NCBI GenBank assembly: GCA_028819505.1
Contig: JAPPLH010000070.1
Span: 51,100-92,170, forward strand
Source: Acidimicrobiaceae bacterium
GTDB taxonomy: Bacteria > Actinomycetota > Acidimicrobiia > Acidimicrobiales > Aldehydirespiratoraceae
Reading direction: 5' to 3'
DNA length: 41,071 nt
Below, one piece after another: positions 23,889-33,607 of the stretch. Positions within the stretch are counted from its first letter, which is position 1, and each line of letters begins with the position of its first letter. Both the position numbers and the translations under genes were made by a program. The notes beneath the pieces were generated by a model that saw nothing but the letters and a program-made list of their open reading frames with translations, was not told the DNA's origin and did not search any database.

Positions 23889-24149
23889 AAGGGCTGGAGC
23901 ATTGCGTTCGCCGTGGCCGTAGACCTTGAGGCCATCCGTTGCCCGGTGAAGGGCGCCGCCCTTTGCGCAGATCCAACTCTGCCGTACTCGTTCTGGCCGT
24001 CGTTCAACCTCGCCGAACTCATGAAGGTCGAGTACGACTTCATTCCGGGCACGACTCACTTCCTGCAGCTGGAAAAGCCGGCAGAATGCATCGACCGGTT
24101 GCTGGAGTTCATAGACCCCATCATCGCCGCGACGGCCTCGACAAGCTGA
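23889..24149 (+). pseudogene. C-terminal stub of an alpha/beta hydrolase
   Basis: About 85 residues with the C-terminal pattern of alpha/beta hydrolases: DLEAIRCPVKGAALCADP, then YDFIPGTTHFLQLEKPAEC and RLLEFI, where the His of GTTHF is the usual catalytic histidine. The nucleophile-containing N-terminal two thirds are absent, and the sequence before ~23889 is unrelated. The preceding 23729-23888 holds nothing recognisable. Confidence 0.6.
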
Positions 24150-24346
24150 CGGGGATTGATCGGCGAGGTGGTGTGGGTGACCTGCGACTCGGTCATCTGC
24201 GACGAGCAGGGTAGCATCGACCCGCTGCGCCTGGGCGCCAACGCCCGGCTGGGCCCGCGAACCTTCCTGCGGACCACCCGCGAGGGCGCCCATTACCTGG
24301 CCCGCACGCCATGGTCCGGGTTCGTCGCCAACGACAAGGAGACATA

Positions 24347-24347
<1 letters not shown>
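24150..24347 (+). pseudogene. C-terminal stub resembling a flavin reductase
   Basis: About 63 residues beginning directly after the hydrolase stub's stop codon, in the same frame: LIGEVVWVTCDSVICDEQGS, then IDPLRLGANARLGPRTFLRT. This matches the GxVxxVHxDDxVLxExGxIDPxxLxPxxRLGG end of flavin-reductase-like FMN-binding proteins. Its stop TAG at 24345-24347 overlaps the E1 alpha start codon, and its last codons supply the AAGGAG ribosome-binding site of that gene. The lost reductase was therefore probably the original first gene of the operon. Confidence 0.5.
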
Positions 24348-25320
<973 letters not shown>

Positions 25321-25324
<4 letters not shown>

Positions 25325-26364
25325 CCGCCGCCGACACCGCCCGCCCGGCACGCAAGGCCCGCACCCCCCGCAAGCCCAGGGACCGGGTCCGCAAGGCCAG
25401 CTTCACCCAGGCCCTCAACAACGCCCTCGACCTGGCCATGGACAAACACGCCGAGATGTTCCTGATCGGCGAGGACATCGCCGAGATGGGCGGCGACTTC
25501 GGCGTGACCAAGGGGCTGCTGGCCTCCTACGGGCCCGAGCGGGTGCGGGACACGCCCCTGTCGGAGGCGGCCATCATCGGCACCTGCGCGGGCGCGGCCA
25601 TGGTCGGCATGCGCCCGGTGGCCGAGATCATGTTCGCCGACTTCATCGCCGAGTGCTACGACCAGGTCGTCAACAACGTGGCCAAGCTCCACTACATGTT
25701 CGACGGGCAGTTCAAGGCGCCGCTGGTGATCCGCACCGCCTGCGGGGGCGGGTTCGGGGGCGGGCCGCACCACTCCCAGAGCGTGGAGGGCTGGTTCCTG
25801 AACGTGCCCGGCATCGTGATCGTGGCCCCGTCCAACCCGGTCGACGCCAAGGGCCTGCTGCTGGCGTCGATCGACAGCGACGACCCGGTGCTGTTCCTGG
25901 AGCACAAGGCCCTCTACCGCAGCCGGGCCGAGGTGCCCCCCGAGTACTACACCACCCCGCTGGGGGAGGCCTCTATCGCCCGCGAGGGAACCGACGTGAC
26001 CGTGGTGGCAGCCATGCGCATGGTGCCGATGGCGCTGGACGCCGCAGCCAAGGCCGCCGACGACGGCATCTCGGTCGAGGTGGTGGACCTGCGGACGATC
26101 CGGCCCTACGACGCGGCCACCGTGCTGGCCTCGGCATCCAGGACCGGCCGGGTGGTTGTGGCCAACGAGGCCCCCAGGATCGGCGGGCTCGGCGCCGAGC
26201 TGAGCGCCCGCATCAGCGAGGAGTGCTTCGCGCAGCTGCGGGGCCCGGTGGTGCGGGTCGACGGCCTCGACACCCCCATCCCGTTCTCGGTGCCCCTGGA
26301 GGACATCGTGCTGCCCGGCACCGACGACATCGCCGCCGCCATCAGCAGCGCCGCCCAGTACTGA
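25321..26364 (+). CDS. 2-oxoacid dehydrogenase E1 beta
   Basis: Beta subunit partner of the preceding gene, 347 residues. A basic, Pro/Ala-rich N-terminal extension of about 24 residues precedes the catalytic body, which is not usual and may be a docking tail. Family landmarks: SFTQALNNALDLAM, FLIGEDIAEMGGDFGVTKGL, DTPLSEAAIIGTCAGAAMVG, MFADFIAECYDQVVN, GGGFGGGPHHSQSVEGWF, VVDLRTIRPYD, and PIPFSVPLED near the C-terminus. Start ATG overlaps the E1 alpha stop (ATGA), indicating translational coupling and 1:1 production. Substrate specificity cannot be read; overall the pair looks closest to acetoin/branched-chain-type E1 proteins. Confidence 0.93.
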
Positions 26365-26390
26365 CAGCACGGAACACGAGGAGAAGCTGA

Positions 26391-26666
26391 ATGGCGACCG
26401 ATGTGATACTGCCCAAGTGGGGGCTGACCATGGAGGACGGCACGGTGGTGGCCTGGTACGTCGACGAGGGCGACCACGTGGTGGAGGGCGAGGTGATCGC
26501 CGAGGTTGAGACCGAGAAGGTCGAGAACGAGCTGGAGGCGCCCTGCGCCGGGGTGGTGGCCCGGATCCTGGTCGACGAGGACGAGACCGTGGACGTGGGC
26601 ACCGTTCTGGCCGTGATCGCCGGCAACGAAGCCGAGGCGGCGGCGATTGCGGGGCGCCGGCCGTGA
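26391..26666 (+). CDS. Free-standing lipoyl (biotinyl/lipoyl-fold) carrier protein
   Basis: 91-residue protein consisting of a single lipoyl domain. The fold starts with VILPKWGLTMEDGTVVAWYV, the modified lysine should be Lys43 in VETEKVENEL, and the paired glycine turn is in APCAGVVARILVDEDETVDV. No linker, subunit-binding domain or acyltransferase domain follows; a short Ala-rich tail ends the protein. It must act as a mobile swinging-arm carrier for the E1 encoded upstream, with an unknown acceptor. GAGGAG about 8 nt upstream; the stop overlaps the next start by GTGA. Confidence 0.92.
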   Translation: MATDVILPKWGLTMEDGTVVAWYVDEGDHVVEGEVIAEVETEKVENELEAPCAGVVARILVDEDETVDVGTVLAVIAGNEAEAAAIAGRRP

Positions 26667-27439
26667 GGCCCGACCGCTTCGACGGCGACACCGTGCTGAT
26701 CACCGGCTCGTCCAGGGGCATCGGCGCGGCCACCGCCCGGGCGTTCGCAGCCGAGGGCGCCCGGGTGGCGGTCAACTACCGCAGCGACGCCGACGGCGCG
26801 GCCGCCACCCGCCGGGCCATCGCCGACGCAGGCGGCACAGCCGAGGTGTTCCAGGCCGACATCGGCCGCGAGGCCGACGTGGCCCGGCTCGCCCAGGAGG
26901 TGGAGTCCTCGCTGGGGCCGGTATCGATCCTGGTCAACAACGCCGCCCTCATCGACCGCTCCCCGATGTCCGACCTGTCGTTGGAGGCCTTCGACACGGT
27001 CTGGCAGGCCAACGTGCGTGGACTGTTCCAGCTGAGCCTGCTGGCGGCGGCCGGCATGGTGGAGCGGGGCCGGGGTGCCATCGTCCACGTGAGCTCCATC
27101 CTGGCCCGCCTCGCGGTGGTCAACCGCTGCGCCTACATCGCGTCCAAGGGCGCGGTCGAGGGCCTGACCCGGGCCATGGCCCTGGAACTGGGCCCCAAGG
27201 GGGTGAGGGTCAACGCGGTGGCGCCCGGGCTCATCGCCACCGAGGCTCTGCTGGCCGGGATGCCGGACCCCGACCTTCAGGCCGCCATCCAGCGCCACAT
27301 CCCCGAGGGCCGCTTCGGAAGGCCCGAGGAGATCACCGCGGCCATCCTGTTCGCGGCCTCGCCGGAGGCCAGCTACCTGAACGGCGCCATCATCCCCGTC
27401 GACGCGGCCTTGGGCGCCCGCGAGTCCACCCCCGCCTGA
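26663..27439 (+). CDS. Short-chain dehydrogenase/reductase
   Basis: NAD(P)-dependent classical SDR, 258 residues. Cofactor motif TGSSRGIG (14-21), NNAA (92-95), catalytic Ser145, Tyr158 and Lys162 (YIASK), and the post-catalytic VNAVAPGLIATE. Related by eye to 3-oxoacyl-ACP reductase (FabG)-like members. The GTG start overlaps the lipoyl gene stop, so it belongs to the same coupled operon. It could oxidise or reduce a hydroxy intermediate of the pathway; substrate unknown. Confidence 0.92.
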   Translation: MRPDRFDGDTVLITGSSRGIGAATARAFAAEGARVAVNYRSDADGAAATRRAIADAGGTAEVFQADIGREADVARLAQEVESSLGPVSILVNNAALIDRSPMSDLSLEAFDTVWQANVRGLFQLSLLAAAGMVERGRGAIVHVSSILARLAVVNRCAYIASKGAVEGLTRAMALELGPKGVRVNAVAPGLIATEALLAGMPDPDLQAAIQRHIPEGRFGRPEEITAAILFAASPEASYLNGAIIPVDAALGARESTPA

Positions 27440-27517
27440 CATGGCTCCGAGGGTCCTTCGTGCAGACCCCGGCCGCATGGGCGCACGACCGCGCCCAGAA
27501 CGCCTGGGAGGACAGAC

Positions 27518-28477
27518 ATGATCAGCGTCAACCGCGAAGCGATGAGGACGGTGAGGGCCATCCTCGACGAGGCCGACGCTCTCGGCGTGACGGTCGACCG
27601 GCTCGCCAACGGCGCCACCGTCATCGACATGGGCCTGGAGGCCAACGGGGGCTGGCGGGCCGCGCAGCTCTACACCCTCGCCAGCCTGGGCGGGCTCGGC
27701 ATCGTCAGCTACGAGCCCTTCGAACTGGCCGGCCGCATGCTCACCGCGGTACGGGTGATGATCGACCACCCCATCGAGGCCTGTGTGGCGTCGCAGATCG
27801 CCGGCTGGCGCCTCCAGGCCCCCGGCACCGAGCACGCCGCCATCCTGGCCGGGCCGGGGCGGGCCCTGAACCGCGACAGCCTCGACCACTACTTCGAGTG
27901 GATCGACTACCGCGACGACCACCACGAGTCCGTGGTGGCCATCCAGACCTCCGAGCCGATCCCGGAGGCCATGGCCGACATGATCGCCTCCGCATGCCGC
28001 GTCGCCCCCAGCGACCTGTACGTGCTGTTCGCGCCCAACCGCAGCCTGGTGACCGCAGTGCAGGTGGCGGCCCGGATCGTGGAGCAGTCCATCCACCGCC
28101 TGGCCGAGGAGGGCATGGACCTGCGAGGCCTGCGCCACGCCTACGGCCTGGGGGTGGTGCCGCCCCTGGTGGACGACGATCTGGTCTCGATGGGGCGCAT
28201 CAACGACAGCCTGCTGTACGGCGGCATCTCCAACGTCACCGTCGAGGGCGACGACGCCCAGTGCGCCGAGATCGTGGACCGGGTGGTGTCCGCCGCCTGC
28301 GAGGCATACGGACGGCCCTTCATCGAGATCTACGAGGACGCCGGCCGGGACTTCTACGAGATCCCCATCGAGCTGCACTCCCCGGCCGAGATCCATCTGA
28401 CGAATCTGGCCAGCGGCCGCACCTTCAGCGCGGGACGCATCAACCACGAAGTGCTGACCGCATCCTTCTTCGGGTGA
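27518..28477 (+). CDS. mch: Methenyltetrahydromethanopterin cyclohydrolase homologue (Mch)
   Basis: Full-length (319 residues) member of the Mch family, which hydrolyses N5,N10-methenyl-H4MPT to formyl-H4MPT in methanogens and some methylotrophs. The match runs end to end: ISVNREAMRTVRAIL, NGATVIDMGLEANGGW, GGLGIVSYE, DHPIEACVASQIAGWR, AILAGPGRAL, IDYRDD, NDSLLYGGISNVTVEGDD, YGRPFIEIYEDAGRDFYEI and SPAEIHLTNLASG. Arg186 and Glu189 (AARIVEQS) fall where, from memory, the archaeal enzyme has its catalytic Arg/Glu pair. ATG 27518 has GGGAGG upstream. It sits between two SDRs in an operon with E1, lipoyl and LLM proteins, not with the usual C1 genes. It may act on H4MPT or on another cyclic amidine. 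Confidence 0.88.
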   Translation: MISVNREAMRTVRAILDEADALGVTVDRLANGATVIDMGLEANGGWRAAQLYTLASLGGLGIVSYEPFELAGRMLTAVRVMIDHPIEACVASQIAGWRLQAPGTEHAAILAGPGRALNRDSLDHYFEWIDYRDDHHESVVAIQTSEPIPEAMADMIASACRVAPSDLYVLFAPNRSLVTAVQVAARIVEQSIHRLAEEGMDLRGLRHAYGLGVVPPLVDDDLVSMGRINDSLLYGGISNVTVEGDDAQCAEIVDRVVSAACEAYGRPFIEIYEDAGRDFYEIPIELHSPAEIHLTNLASGRTFSAGRINHEVLTASFFG

Positions 28478-28484
28478 CGAGCCG

Positions 28485-29207
28485 GTGACCGCCACCGAGT
28501 CCGCAGTGGCAGTCGTGACCGGCGGAGGGTCGGGAATCGGTGCGGCCTGCGCGGCCGCTCTGTCAGCCTGCGGCACCCATTGTGTGCTCGTCGGGCGGCG
28601 GGAGGACCGACTTCGGGACACGGCCTCGGGGCTGGCCTCGCCTGCTACGTGGCTGGCGGCCGACCTGACTGAGCCCGGAGAACCGGGACGGGTCGTCGCC
28701 GAGACGCTCGCCGTCCAGGGACGGATCGACGTGATGGTACACAGCGCCGGGGTGTTCGAGAAGGCGCCGGCATCGGAGGTCACCCCGGGCCACTGGCAGC
28801 GGGTGCTGGACGTCAACCTGAGCGCGGTCATGGCCCTGACCCGGGCAGGCTGGGAGGCGCTGAGCGACTCCGGTGGCCAGATCGTGCTCATCAGCAGTAT
28901 CGCGGCGGTACACCCTTTCGAGGGCAACGCGGCCTACGCCGCCTCCAAGGGCGGCATGAACGCGCTGGGCGAGGTGCTGCGGCTGGAGGGACGGGGCTGC
29001 GGCATCAGGGTGATCACGCTGTGCCCCGCCCAGATCGACACCGAGTTGTGGGACGGCAAGGCCCCCGATGCTGTGCGGGCTCGGATGATGCCCGCGGACG
29101 GCGTGGGAGAGCTGGTGGCGAGCCTGGTCGGCGCCGACCGTCGCATCGACATCGGACCGGTCGTCATCCGGCCCGTCCACGACCCCTGGGTGGAGCCCGG
29201 ACCGTGA
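28485..29207 (+). CDS. Short-chain dehydrogenase/reductase (second)
   Basis: Classical SDR of 240 residues. TGGGSGIG (12-19), catalytic Ser138, Tyr151 and Lys155 (YAASK), and LCPAQIDTELWDG after the active site. It starts only 7 nt after the Mch homologue and its stop overlaps the LLM start (GTGA), so it is translated as part of the same operon. It differs enough from the SDR at 26663 that the two probably have separate steps. Shorter than FabG-type members, with an Arg-rich cofactor end (VGRREDRLRD), which suggests NADP preference. Confidence 0.9.
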   Translation: MTATESAVAVVTGGGSGIGAACAAALSACGTHCVLVGRREDRLRDTASGLASPATWLAADLTEPGEPGRVVAETLAVQGRIDVMVHSAGVFEKAPASEVTPGHWQRVLDVNLSAVMALTRAGWEALSDSGGQIVLISSIAAVHPFEGNAAYAASKGGMNALGEVLRLEGRGCGIRVITLCPAQIDTELWDGKAPDAVRARMMPADGVGELVASLVGADRRIDIGPVVIRPVHDPWVEPGP

Positions 29208-30184
29208 CCGCCGACGAGCTGGCTCTGGGCCTTCAGATCGTCCCGACGATGGGCTCGGCCGAGCTGATCGACACCATCGTCACCGCCGAGGAGCTCGGCT
29301 ACTCCTACTGCATGGTGGCCGACGAGGGCCTGATGCTCGACGTGTACGCCGTGCTGGGCGCGGCGGCCCGGGCCACCAGCACCATCCGCCTGGGAGCGGT
29401 CACCAACCCGTACACCCGCCATCCGGCCGCCACTGCGGCCGCGATCGCCACCGTCGACGAGATGAGCGGGGGCCGGGCCTTCGTGACGCTGGTGGCCGGC
29501 GGCACCATGGTGCTGCATCCGATGGGCCTGGAGAGATCGGCCCCGCTGGCGATGATGTCCGACACCATCGAGGCGCTCCGGCTGCTGTGGCGGGGCGAGC
29601 CGGTCACCTGGCAGGGACGCCGACTCTCGCTGGAGGGCGCCCAGCTCACGACCGGCGCCCACTCGATCCCGATCTGGGTCGCGGCCCGCGGCGAGCGGAT
29701 GCTGGCGCTGGCCGGCAGCCACGCCGACGGCCTGGTGCTGATGGTCAAGTCCGATCTCGGCGACGCCTTCGGCCTGGCCGAGCAGGCCCGGGCGGCGACC
29801 TGCGCCCCGCCGCTCACCCGCGTCTACCTCGACCGCCTGGCCTACAAGCCCGAGATGATCGAGGAGGCCAAGCACCTGTACGGCTACGCCATCATGGACA
29901 GCCCGCCCCGGATCCTCAAGAACCTCGGCCTCAACGATGCCGAGATCGCCGGCCTGAAGCACGCCTTCACCGAGGGTGGCCCCGAAGCGGTGGGCCGACT
30001 CGTCACCGGCGAGCTGGTGGCCTCCTACCAGATCGCAGGCACGCCCGCGGAGTGCCGCAGCCAGCTGGAGCACCTGATCGGCGCGCACCGCCTCGACGCC
30101 TTCTTCGTGAACATCATCTCGCCCGGCCCGGCCGCCAACCGCGACCTGCTGACCGAGGTGGTCTCCATCGCCACCGGCCACTAG
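29204..30184 (+). CDS. LLM-class oxidoreductase, Mer-like (F420-dependent reductase type)
   Basis: 326-residue luciferase-like TIM barrel. The segment VTNPYTRHPAATAAAIATVD with EMSGGRAFVTLVAGG is close to the F420-dependent methylene-tetrahydromethanopterin reductase (Mer) signature, and the length fits Mer. Other landmarks are TIEALRLLWRGEPVTW and IPIWVAARGERMLALAG. Many other LLM enzymes share parts of this, so Mer activity is inferred mostly from the neighbouring Mch homologue. GTG 29204 overlaps the SDR stop. Last gene of the operon; no clear terminator hairpin was seen after it. Confidence 0.85.
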   Translation: MTADELALGLQIVPTMGSAELIDTIVTAEELGYSYCMVADEGLMLDVYAVLGAAARATSTIRLGAVTNPYTRHPAATAAAIATVDEMSGGRAFVTLVAGGTMVLHPMGLERSAPLAMMSDTIEALRLLWRGEPVTWQGRRLSLEGAQLTTGAHSIPIWVAARGERMLALAGSHADGLVLMVKSDLGDAFGLAEQARAATCAPPLTRVYLDRLAYKPEMIEEAKHLYGYAIMDSPPRILKNLGLNDAEIAGLKHAFTEGGPEAVGRLVTGELVASYQIAGTPAECRSQLEHLIGAHRLDAFFVNIISPGPAANRDLLTEVVSIATGH

Positions 30185-30199
30185 CGGCGAGGCGGAGGG

Positions 30200-30404
30200 C
30201 TGCCGCTCGGGACGTCTCGGGGTCCAGGTAGTCGTCCATCATCACCAGAACCACCCCAGAGCAGTCAAGGCCGTCGGTGGCGCAGACCCGGCCCAACTCG
30301 GCGCAAATGGGTTTGGGAGTGCGCCCTCCCGGGCATCCCATCTGGTACCGGCGGCCGGCGGCGTTGCTCGCCGCGATCCCGGCCGCGATCTCCGCCGCAG
30401 CCAC
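30200..30404 (-). pseudogene. N-terminal fragment of a glucosamine-6-phosphate deaminase/6-phosphogluconolactonase-like gene
   Basis: Minus-strand stretch with AAAEIAAGIAASNAAGRRYQ, then GCPGGRTPKPICAELGRV and VVLVMMDDYLD. It matches the N-terminal third of the NagB/6PGL fold (G-x-TP-x-P-x-x-x-x-L, then the [LM]DEYV-type acid pair, here MDDYL). After about 65 residues the similarity ends at the 3' end of the LLM gene. It lies just downstream of the acyl-CoA synthetase and is clearly incomplete. Confidence 0.5.
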
Positions 30405-30422
30405 CGCTCCGAGTTCTAGCGA

Positions 30423-31973
30423 CTAGTGGTTGCGGGCCGTGGCGCGTTCGGTCAGCAGGAACTTGCGGATCTTGCCGACGCTGGTCCGGGGCAGCTCGTC
30501 GATGAGGGTGATGGCAACCGGGCGCTTGGCCTTGGCCAGACGCTCGGCGCACCAGGCGTCGAGCTCGGAGACGGACGGGGGCGCCGACGGGTCGGCCGCG
30601 ACCACGAACGCCACGGGGACCTCGTCGCGGATCTGGTCGGGGCGGGCCACCACCGCGGCCTCCAGCACCGCGGGATGCTCGGCCAGGGTGGACTCGACCT
30701 CGACTGTCGAGACGTTCTCGCCCGACACCTTGAGCACGTCAGAGCGGCGGCCGTCGAAGTAGTGGCGTCCGGTGTCGTCTCGCACCGCCCGGTCGCCGGT
30801 GAGGAACCAGCCGTCCCGGAAGCTGGCTGCGGTGATGTCGGGCGCGTCGAGGTAACCCGCGAACAGGGTGATGCCCGGCTCGCCGCCCACGACCACCTCG
30901 CCGACGGCCCCCGGCTCCACCGAGCCTCCGGCCGCGTCCTGCACGTCCACTGCGCAGCCCGCGGAGACCCGGCCCATCGAGGCGTGGTGCGGGTCGGCCG
31001 CTTCGTCGGTGAGGACCGCGGGGATGGTCTCGGTCATGCCGTAGAGCTGGCGGGGCCGGCAGCCGAACCACTCCGCCACGGTGGAGTACTGGTCGGCGGC
31101 GATGTTCTGCGCGTACCAGCAATGGCGGAGGGCCGCGCCGTCGACGGGGCCGCCCCGGGCCAGGATCATGCGGATGGGCGCCGCGAACAGGCTGGCGCAG
31201 GTGGCCGAGTGACGGGCCGCCGCCGGCAGGAACCCCGATGCCGAGAAGGCCGGCATCAGGGCGACGCTCGCCCCGGTCCAGATGGCAGACGCGAACGAGT
31301 AGTACTGCGCGTTGGCGTGGAACAGGGGCAGCACGACCAGCTGCCGGTCTTCGGGAGAGAGCCCGGCCGCCCCGGCCATGACCTTGCCGGCGAATGCGTA
31401 GTTGGCCTGGGTCACCTCCACACCTTTGGGCCGTCCGGTGGTGCCCGACGTGAACATCACCGCGGCCCTGTCGCGCAGACCGGCCTCCGGTCGCTCAGCG
31501 GCGGCTAGAGGCGTGGCGTCGAACGGCGCCAGCGTGGTGTCGGCCTCGTCGATCTCGATCACGCGAAGATCCATCCGGCCCGCGGCCGCAACCGCGGCCC
31601 GGTAGACGTCGGCTCGGTCTCCGGCGCACAGCCCGACGGCGGGACGGGTGCGCTCGATGTGCCCGGCCAGTTCCGGCGCTCGGCCCATGGGGTCCGACGG
31701 CACGATCCAGGCGCCCAGGCGGGACGCGGCCAGCCATGCGGCCACGAACGCCGGCGAGTTGGTCAGGGCGAGGTGGACGGCCGCGCCCGGCTCGGCGCCC
31801 AGAGCGACCAGCGTCCCGGCCACCCGGTCCACCGCCCCGTCGAAGTCCCCGTAGCTCCAGCGGGACACGTCTCCCGCCGGCGTCTCGAAGATCAGGAACG
31901 TCTCGTCGGCGCGGCCCGACACAGCCCGGTCCCACGCTGAGGCGAAGGGCACGGGCTCAGCCCAGGCGCTCAC
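30423..31973 (-). CDS. Acyl-CoA synthetase / AMP-dependent ligase
   Basis: ANL-superfamily enzyme, 516 residues, activating a carboxylic acid as acyl-AMP and then acyl-CoA. P-loop MFTSGTTGRPKGVEV, the LYGMTE motif, FLTGDRAVRDD, the hinge VLKVSGENVSTVEVES and the C-terminal catalytic lysine in PRTSVGKIRKF are all present. GTG 31973 overlaps the hydantoinase B stop (GTGA), so the true gene begins there; the open frame continues upstream but only as an overlap with the hydantoinase gene. It likely activates the acid released by the hydantoinase/oxoprolinase pair. Last gene of the leftward operon. Confidence 0.9.
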   Translation of the reverse strand: MSAWAEPVPFASAWDRAVSGRADETFLIFETPAGDVSRWSYGDFDGAVDRVAGTLVALGAEPGAAVHLALTNSPAFVAAWLAASRLGAWIVPSDPMGRAPELAGHIERTRPAVGLCAGDRADVYRAAVAAAGRMDLRVIEIDEADTTLAPFDATPLAAAERPEAGLRDRAAVMFTSGTTGRPKGVEVTQANYAFAGKVMAGAAGLSPEDRQLVVLPLFHANAQYYSFASAIWTGASVALMPAFSASGFLPAAARHSATCASLFAAPIRMILARGGPVDGAALRHCWYAQNIAADQYSTVAEWFGCRPRQLYGMTETIPAVLTDEAADPHHASMGRVSAGCAVDVQDAAGGSVEPGAVGEVVVGGEPGITLFAGYLDAPDITAASFRDGWFLTGDRAVRDDTGRHYFDGRRSDVLKVSGENVSTVEVESTLAEHPAVLEAAVVARPDQIRDEVPVAFVVAADPSAPPSVSELDAWCAERLAKAKRPVAITLIDELPRTSVGKIRKFLLTERATARNH

Positions 31974-33607
31974 GGCGCGGCCGGCTGGTCCTGATCCGGG
32001 GGGCTCGATGCCGGCGCGCCGTACCCGCCGCCGCCGGGCAGCTCCAGGCGCACGGTGTCGCCCGGCTGGAGCGTTATGCGGGTCTGGGTGGTCACCGGTT
32101 CGCCGTTCACCTGGAATGACCCCGAAGCGCCCGGCTCTCCCCCGAAGATGCCCTGGGGCGGCTCGGTCAGGCGGCTGGTCACCGCGTTGAGCTGCCAGGG
32201 CCGGGCCGTGTCCACCTCGAACTCGATCACCTGGCCCAGCCCGCCGGGCTGGGCGCCGGCGCCGCCCGAGCCCGGGCGCAGCGCCTTGCGCAGGAACCGG
32301 ACCGGGGCCGACGCCTCCACCACCTCGATGGGCACTGCCGACACCCCGGTGGGGTACGAGCAGGCGTCGAGACCGGGCTTGGCGGCCCGGGCGCCCACGC
32401 CGCCCGCGTAGGTGAACATGGCGGTGATGAACGGCGACCCGTCCTCGTGGTGGCCGTTGACCTGCATGGTCCATACCGCACCGGCGCCCTCGGCCATGGC
32501 ACCGGAGGGCTTGACCCGGGCCAGAGCTTTGAGCAGCGCATTGGGCAGGAACATCCCGACCACGTGGCGGGCCGTGCCCGGCTGCGGGGGCACCGCATGG
32601 ACGACCGATCCTTCCGGGGCCCTCATCTTGATGGGCGCCAGGCTGCCGTGGTTGTTGGGTATGTCGGGGTTGAGGACCGACCGGACCGTGAAGGTGGTGT
32701 AGGCGTGGGTGTAGTTGCGGACCACGTTGATCCCCCAGGGACTGGCCTCGCTGGAGCCCTCGTAGTCCACCGTGATCTCCCCGGCCTCGGGGTCGACGTG
32801 CATGGCGCACACGATGTCGATGCGGCTGCCGTCGGCCAGGTCGAGCACCGCCGACGCGCGGTGGGTGCCCGCATCCAGCTCGCGGATGGTGGCCCTGGTC
32901 GCGGCCTCGGACCGCTCGATGATCTCGTCGGCGAGGTCCTCTATGTCGTCGAGGCCGTGGGGGTCGCACAGCGCGGCCAGCCGCTGCGCTCCCACCTCGC
33001 CCGAGGCCATCTGGGCATGGAGGTCGCCGGCCATGTGATCCGGCTGGCGGACATTCGACAGGATGAACTTCCAGACGTCGGCGTTGCGCTCCGAGCCTCC
33101 GGAGCCGTCGCCGGTCATCAGCCTGCAGATCGGGATCCAGAGCCCTTCCTCGAAGCAGTCCCGCCCGCCGGCGCCGATGCCGTAGCCGCCCACGTCGGTG
33201 TGGTGGATGGTGGAACCGAACAGGGCGATCAGCCGGGGCTCGCCCCCGCCCGCCGGCACCCGCCAGGCCGGCACGAGCACGGTCACGTCGAGGAGCTGGC
33301 CCGCAGTCTTGTAGGGGTCGTTGGTGATGAGCACGTCGCCCGGCGCCAGCGATCCGACCGGATGCTCCTCGAGCATGGCGGCCGCGCCCAGGGCCAGGCT
33401 GTTGATGTGGCCCGGTGTGCCCGTCACCGCCTGGGCCACCATGCGACCCCGCCGGTCGAACACCGCGTTGGCCAGGTCCCCGGCCTCGCGCACGATGGGG
33501 CTGAACGCGGCCCGCTGGAGGGCCCGGGCCTGCTCGTTCACGGTGGAGATCAGCGACTGCCACAGGATCTCCAGCTCCACCGGGTCGAAGCTGCGAGCCG
33601 CAGTCAC
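31970..33607 (-). CDS. hyuB: Hydantoinase/oxoprolinase family subunit B
   Basis: 545-residue HyuB-type protein (N-methylhydantoinase/oxoprolinase/acetone carboxylase beta-like), which together with HyuA hydrolyses a cyclic imide or lactam using ATP. Landmarks: LEILWQSLISTVNEQARALQ, GHINSLALGAAAML, DVLITNDPYKTAGQLLD, FGSTIHHTDVGGYGIGAGG, HMAGDLHAQMA, YEGSSEASPWGINVV and the C-terminal PGDTVRLELPGGGGYG. GTG start overlaps the hyuA stop. Sequence cannot separate hydantoinase, oxoprolinase and ketone carboxylase activity. Confidence 0.92.
   Translation of the reverse strand: MTAARSFDPVELEILWQSLISTVNEQARALQRAAFSPIVREAGDLANAVFDRRGRMVAQAVTGTPGHINSLALGAAAMLEEHPVGSLAPGDVLITNDPYKTAGQLLDVTVLVPAWRVPAGGGEPRLIALFGSTIHHTDVGGYGIGAGGRDCFEEGLWIPICRLMTGDGSGGSERNADVWKFILSNVRQPDHMAGDLHAQMASGEVGAQRLAALCDPHGLDDIEDLADEIIERSEAATRATIRELDAGTHRASAVLDLADGSRIDIVCAMHVDPEAGEITVDYEGSSEASPWGINVVRNYTHAYTTFTVRSVLNPDIPNNHGSLAPIKMRAPEGSVVHAVPPQPGTARHVVGMFLPNALLKALARVKPSGAMAEGAGAVWTMQVNGHHEDGSPFITAMFTYAGGVGARAAKPGLDACSYPTGVSAVPIEVVEASAPVRFLRKALRPGSGGAGAQPGGLGQVIEFEVDTARPWQLNAVTSRLTEPPQGIFGGEPGASGSFQVNGEPVTTQTRITLQPGDTVRLELPGGGGYGAPASSPPDQDQPAAP

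Noticed and set aside
26342-28927. Very long open frame on the minus strand opposite the E1-Mch operon (about 860 codons)
   Set aside because: It is antisense to five well-supported genes and is low in recognisable motifs; high-GC codon bias keeps such frames open.
30423-33563. A single 1046-codon frame that would fuse hydantoinase B region and acyl-CoA synthetase
   Set aside because: The upstream part is an out-of-frame reading of hyuB. The ligase starts at GTG 31973 with a GTGA overlap, and its family begins there.
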